From contig NC_080548.1 of the NCBI RefSeq assembly GCF_028640845.1, positions 21,219,821 to 21,283,820 of the forward strand: a stretch of 64,000 bases of DNA. The letters run 5' to 3'. Numbering within the stretch: the first letter of the stretch is position 1; the number at the start of each line of letters is the position of its first letter. The stretch comes from Ahaetulla prasina. Lineage: Eukaryota; Chordata; Lepidosauria; Squamata; Colubridae. The position numbers and the translations under genes are program-made. Positions 63,523 through 64,000 of the stretch are shown piece by piece. Under the pieces are notes generated by a model, which had not been told where the DNA came from, ran no database searches, and saw only the letters and a program-made list of their open reading frames with translations.

Positions 63523-64000
63523 ATGGCTTTTAAGCAAAGAGATTTAACCACTTCTAAATTATTGGAAATATCTTTACTTCAGGTACGGAAATTGAAAGAA
63601 GATATTAAAGACAGTCTAAGGAATTTTTTACAGGAGCTTATGGAGGCTCATCTTTCAGAAATAGATCAAAATTTAATGAAATGGAGAGAGAAATACTGGA
63701 TTTTAAAGATTTGGTGGAAGAGCAGAGTAAGGAGATGAAAAAATTAAAGGAATCAATTACTCCATTATTGTTATCTAGTACACAGACAGAAGAAAGACTG
63801 AATGAATTTAACCAAATTAATTTAGATTTGCAAAGGAAAATAGATGAAGTTCAAATTAATTTGAATTTAGAAAATAAAATAGATGATATTCAGGTTAAGG
63901 CTGATAAGGCAGAGGAAGAAAGGGTTATATTACAATATAAATTAATGGAATATGCTATAAGGGTAAGGGGTTTAAGAGAATTTAAAGAGGAAAATTTGAA
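63523..64000 (+). pseudogene. L1-like ORF1 (nucleic-acid-binding protein), partial, frameshifted
   Basis: Starts at ATG 63523 in AAAATGG context: MAFKQRDLTTSKLLEISLLQ and a Lys/Glu/Leu-rich coiled coil. Near 63670 an A-run causes a one-base shift; the coiled coil continues in another frame (FNEMEREILDFKDLVEEQSK) to the edge. At about 63946 it reaches MEYAIRVRGLRE, which resembles the start of the L1 ORF1p RRM. The window ends inside it, so ORF2 is not seen. Confidence 0.7.

Overview
The window looks like non-coding DNA from a squamate reptile, most likely a snake. No host protein-coding exon, rRNA or functional tRNA gene could be supported on either strand. The organism call rests on the repeat mixture: CR1/L3 'Snake1'-type LINE 3' ends that run into (AATAG)n microsatellites, Bov-B (RTE) LINE 3' ends, Sauria-type tRNA SINEs with an ACCTTTACCTTT tail, classical CR1 3' ends, an L1 5' end, solo LTRs, and very many hAT miniature elements. 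Almost every long reading frame is a retrotransposon remnant, a translated microsatellite, or chance coding inside a MITE.

Layout. 1-9 kb: a minus-strand LINE tail holding a hAT MITE, a SPIN-like hAT element, an L2/CR1-clade LINE tail broken by a foldback MITE and by a minus-strand Snake1 copy with a 210-bp pentamer array, and further MITEs. 9-16 kb: a hAT element with a foldback MITE inside it, a foldback MITE with amplified arms, Sauria SINEs, and a mariner-like element carrying a SINE. 16.4-18.1 kb: a three-layer nest (minus CR1 > plus CR1 > SPIN-like hAT). 19.1-20.9 kb: two identical-length Bov-B tails alternating with three ~245-bp direct repeats. 21-30 kb: MITEs, SINEs, CR1 pieces and a MITE holding a solo LTR. 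29.6-35.3 kb: three head-to-head inverted-repeat elements, one with a hammerhead-ribozyme-like core. 35.6-36.6 kb: a cluster of Snake1 3' ends. 37-42 kb: a minus CR1, one hAT element and long unique sequence. 42-51 kb: solo LTRs, a MITE containing a ~19-unit minisatellite, and SINEs. 51-64 kb: more MITEs and SINEs, a segment duplicated between 55.2 and 60.1 kb, a MITE with a nested solo LTR, pentamer arrays, and the 5' end of an L1-like element running off the window.

The main value of the window is as a stratigraphic record. Target-site duplications (TSDs) are readable for dozens of insertions, so insertion order can be worked out directly. TSDs of the foldback and SPIN-like elements have a central TA, which points to Buster-clade hAT transposase. 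All coordinates and identities were read by eye; family names come from recognised termini and motifs, not from a database search.
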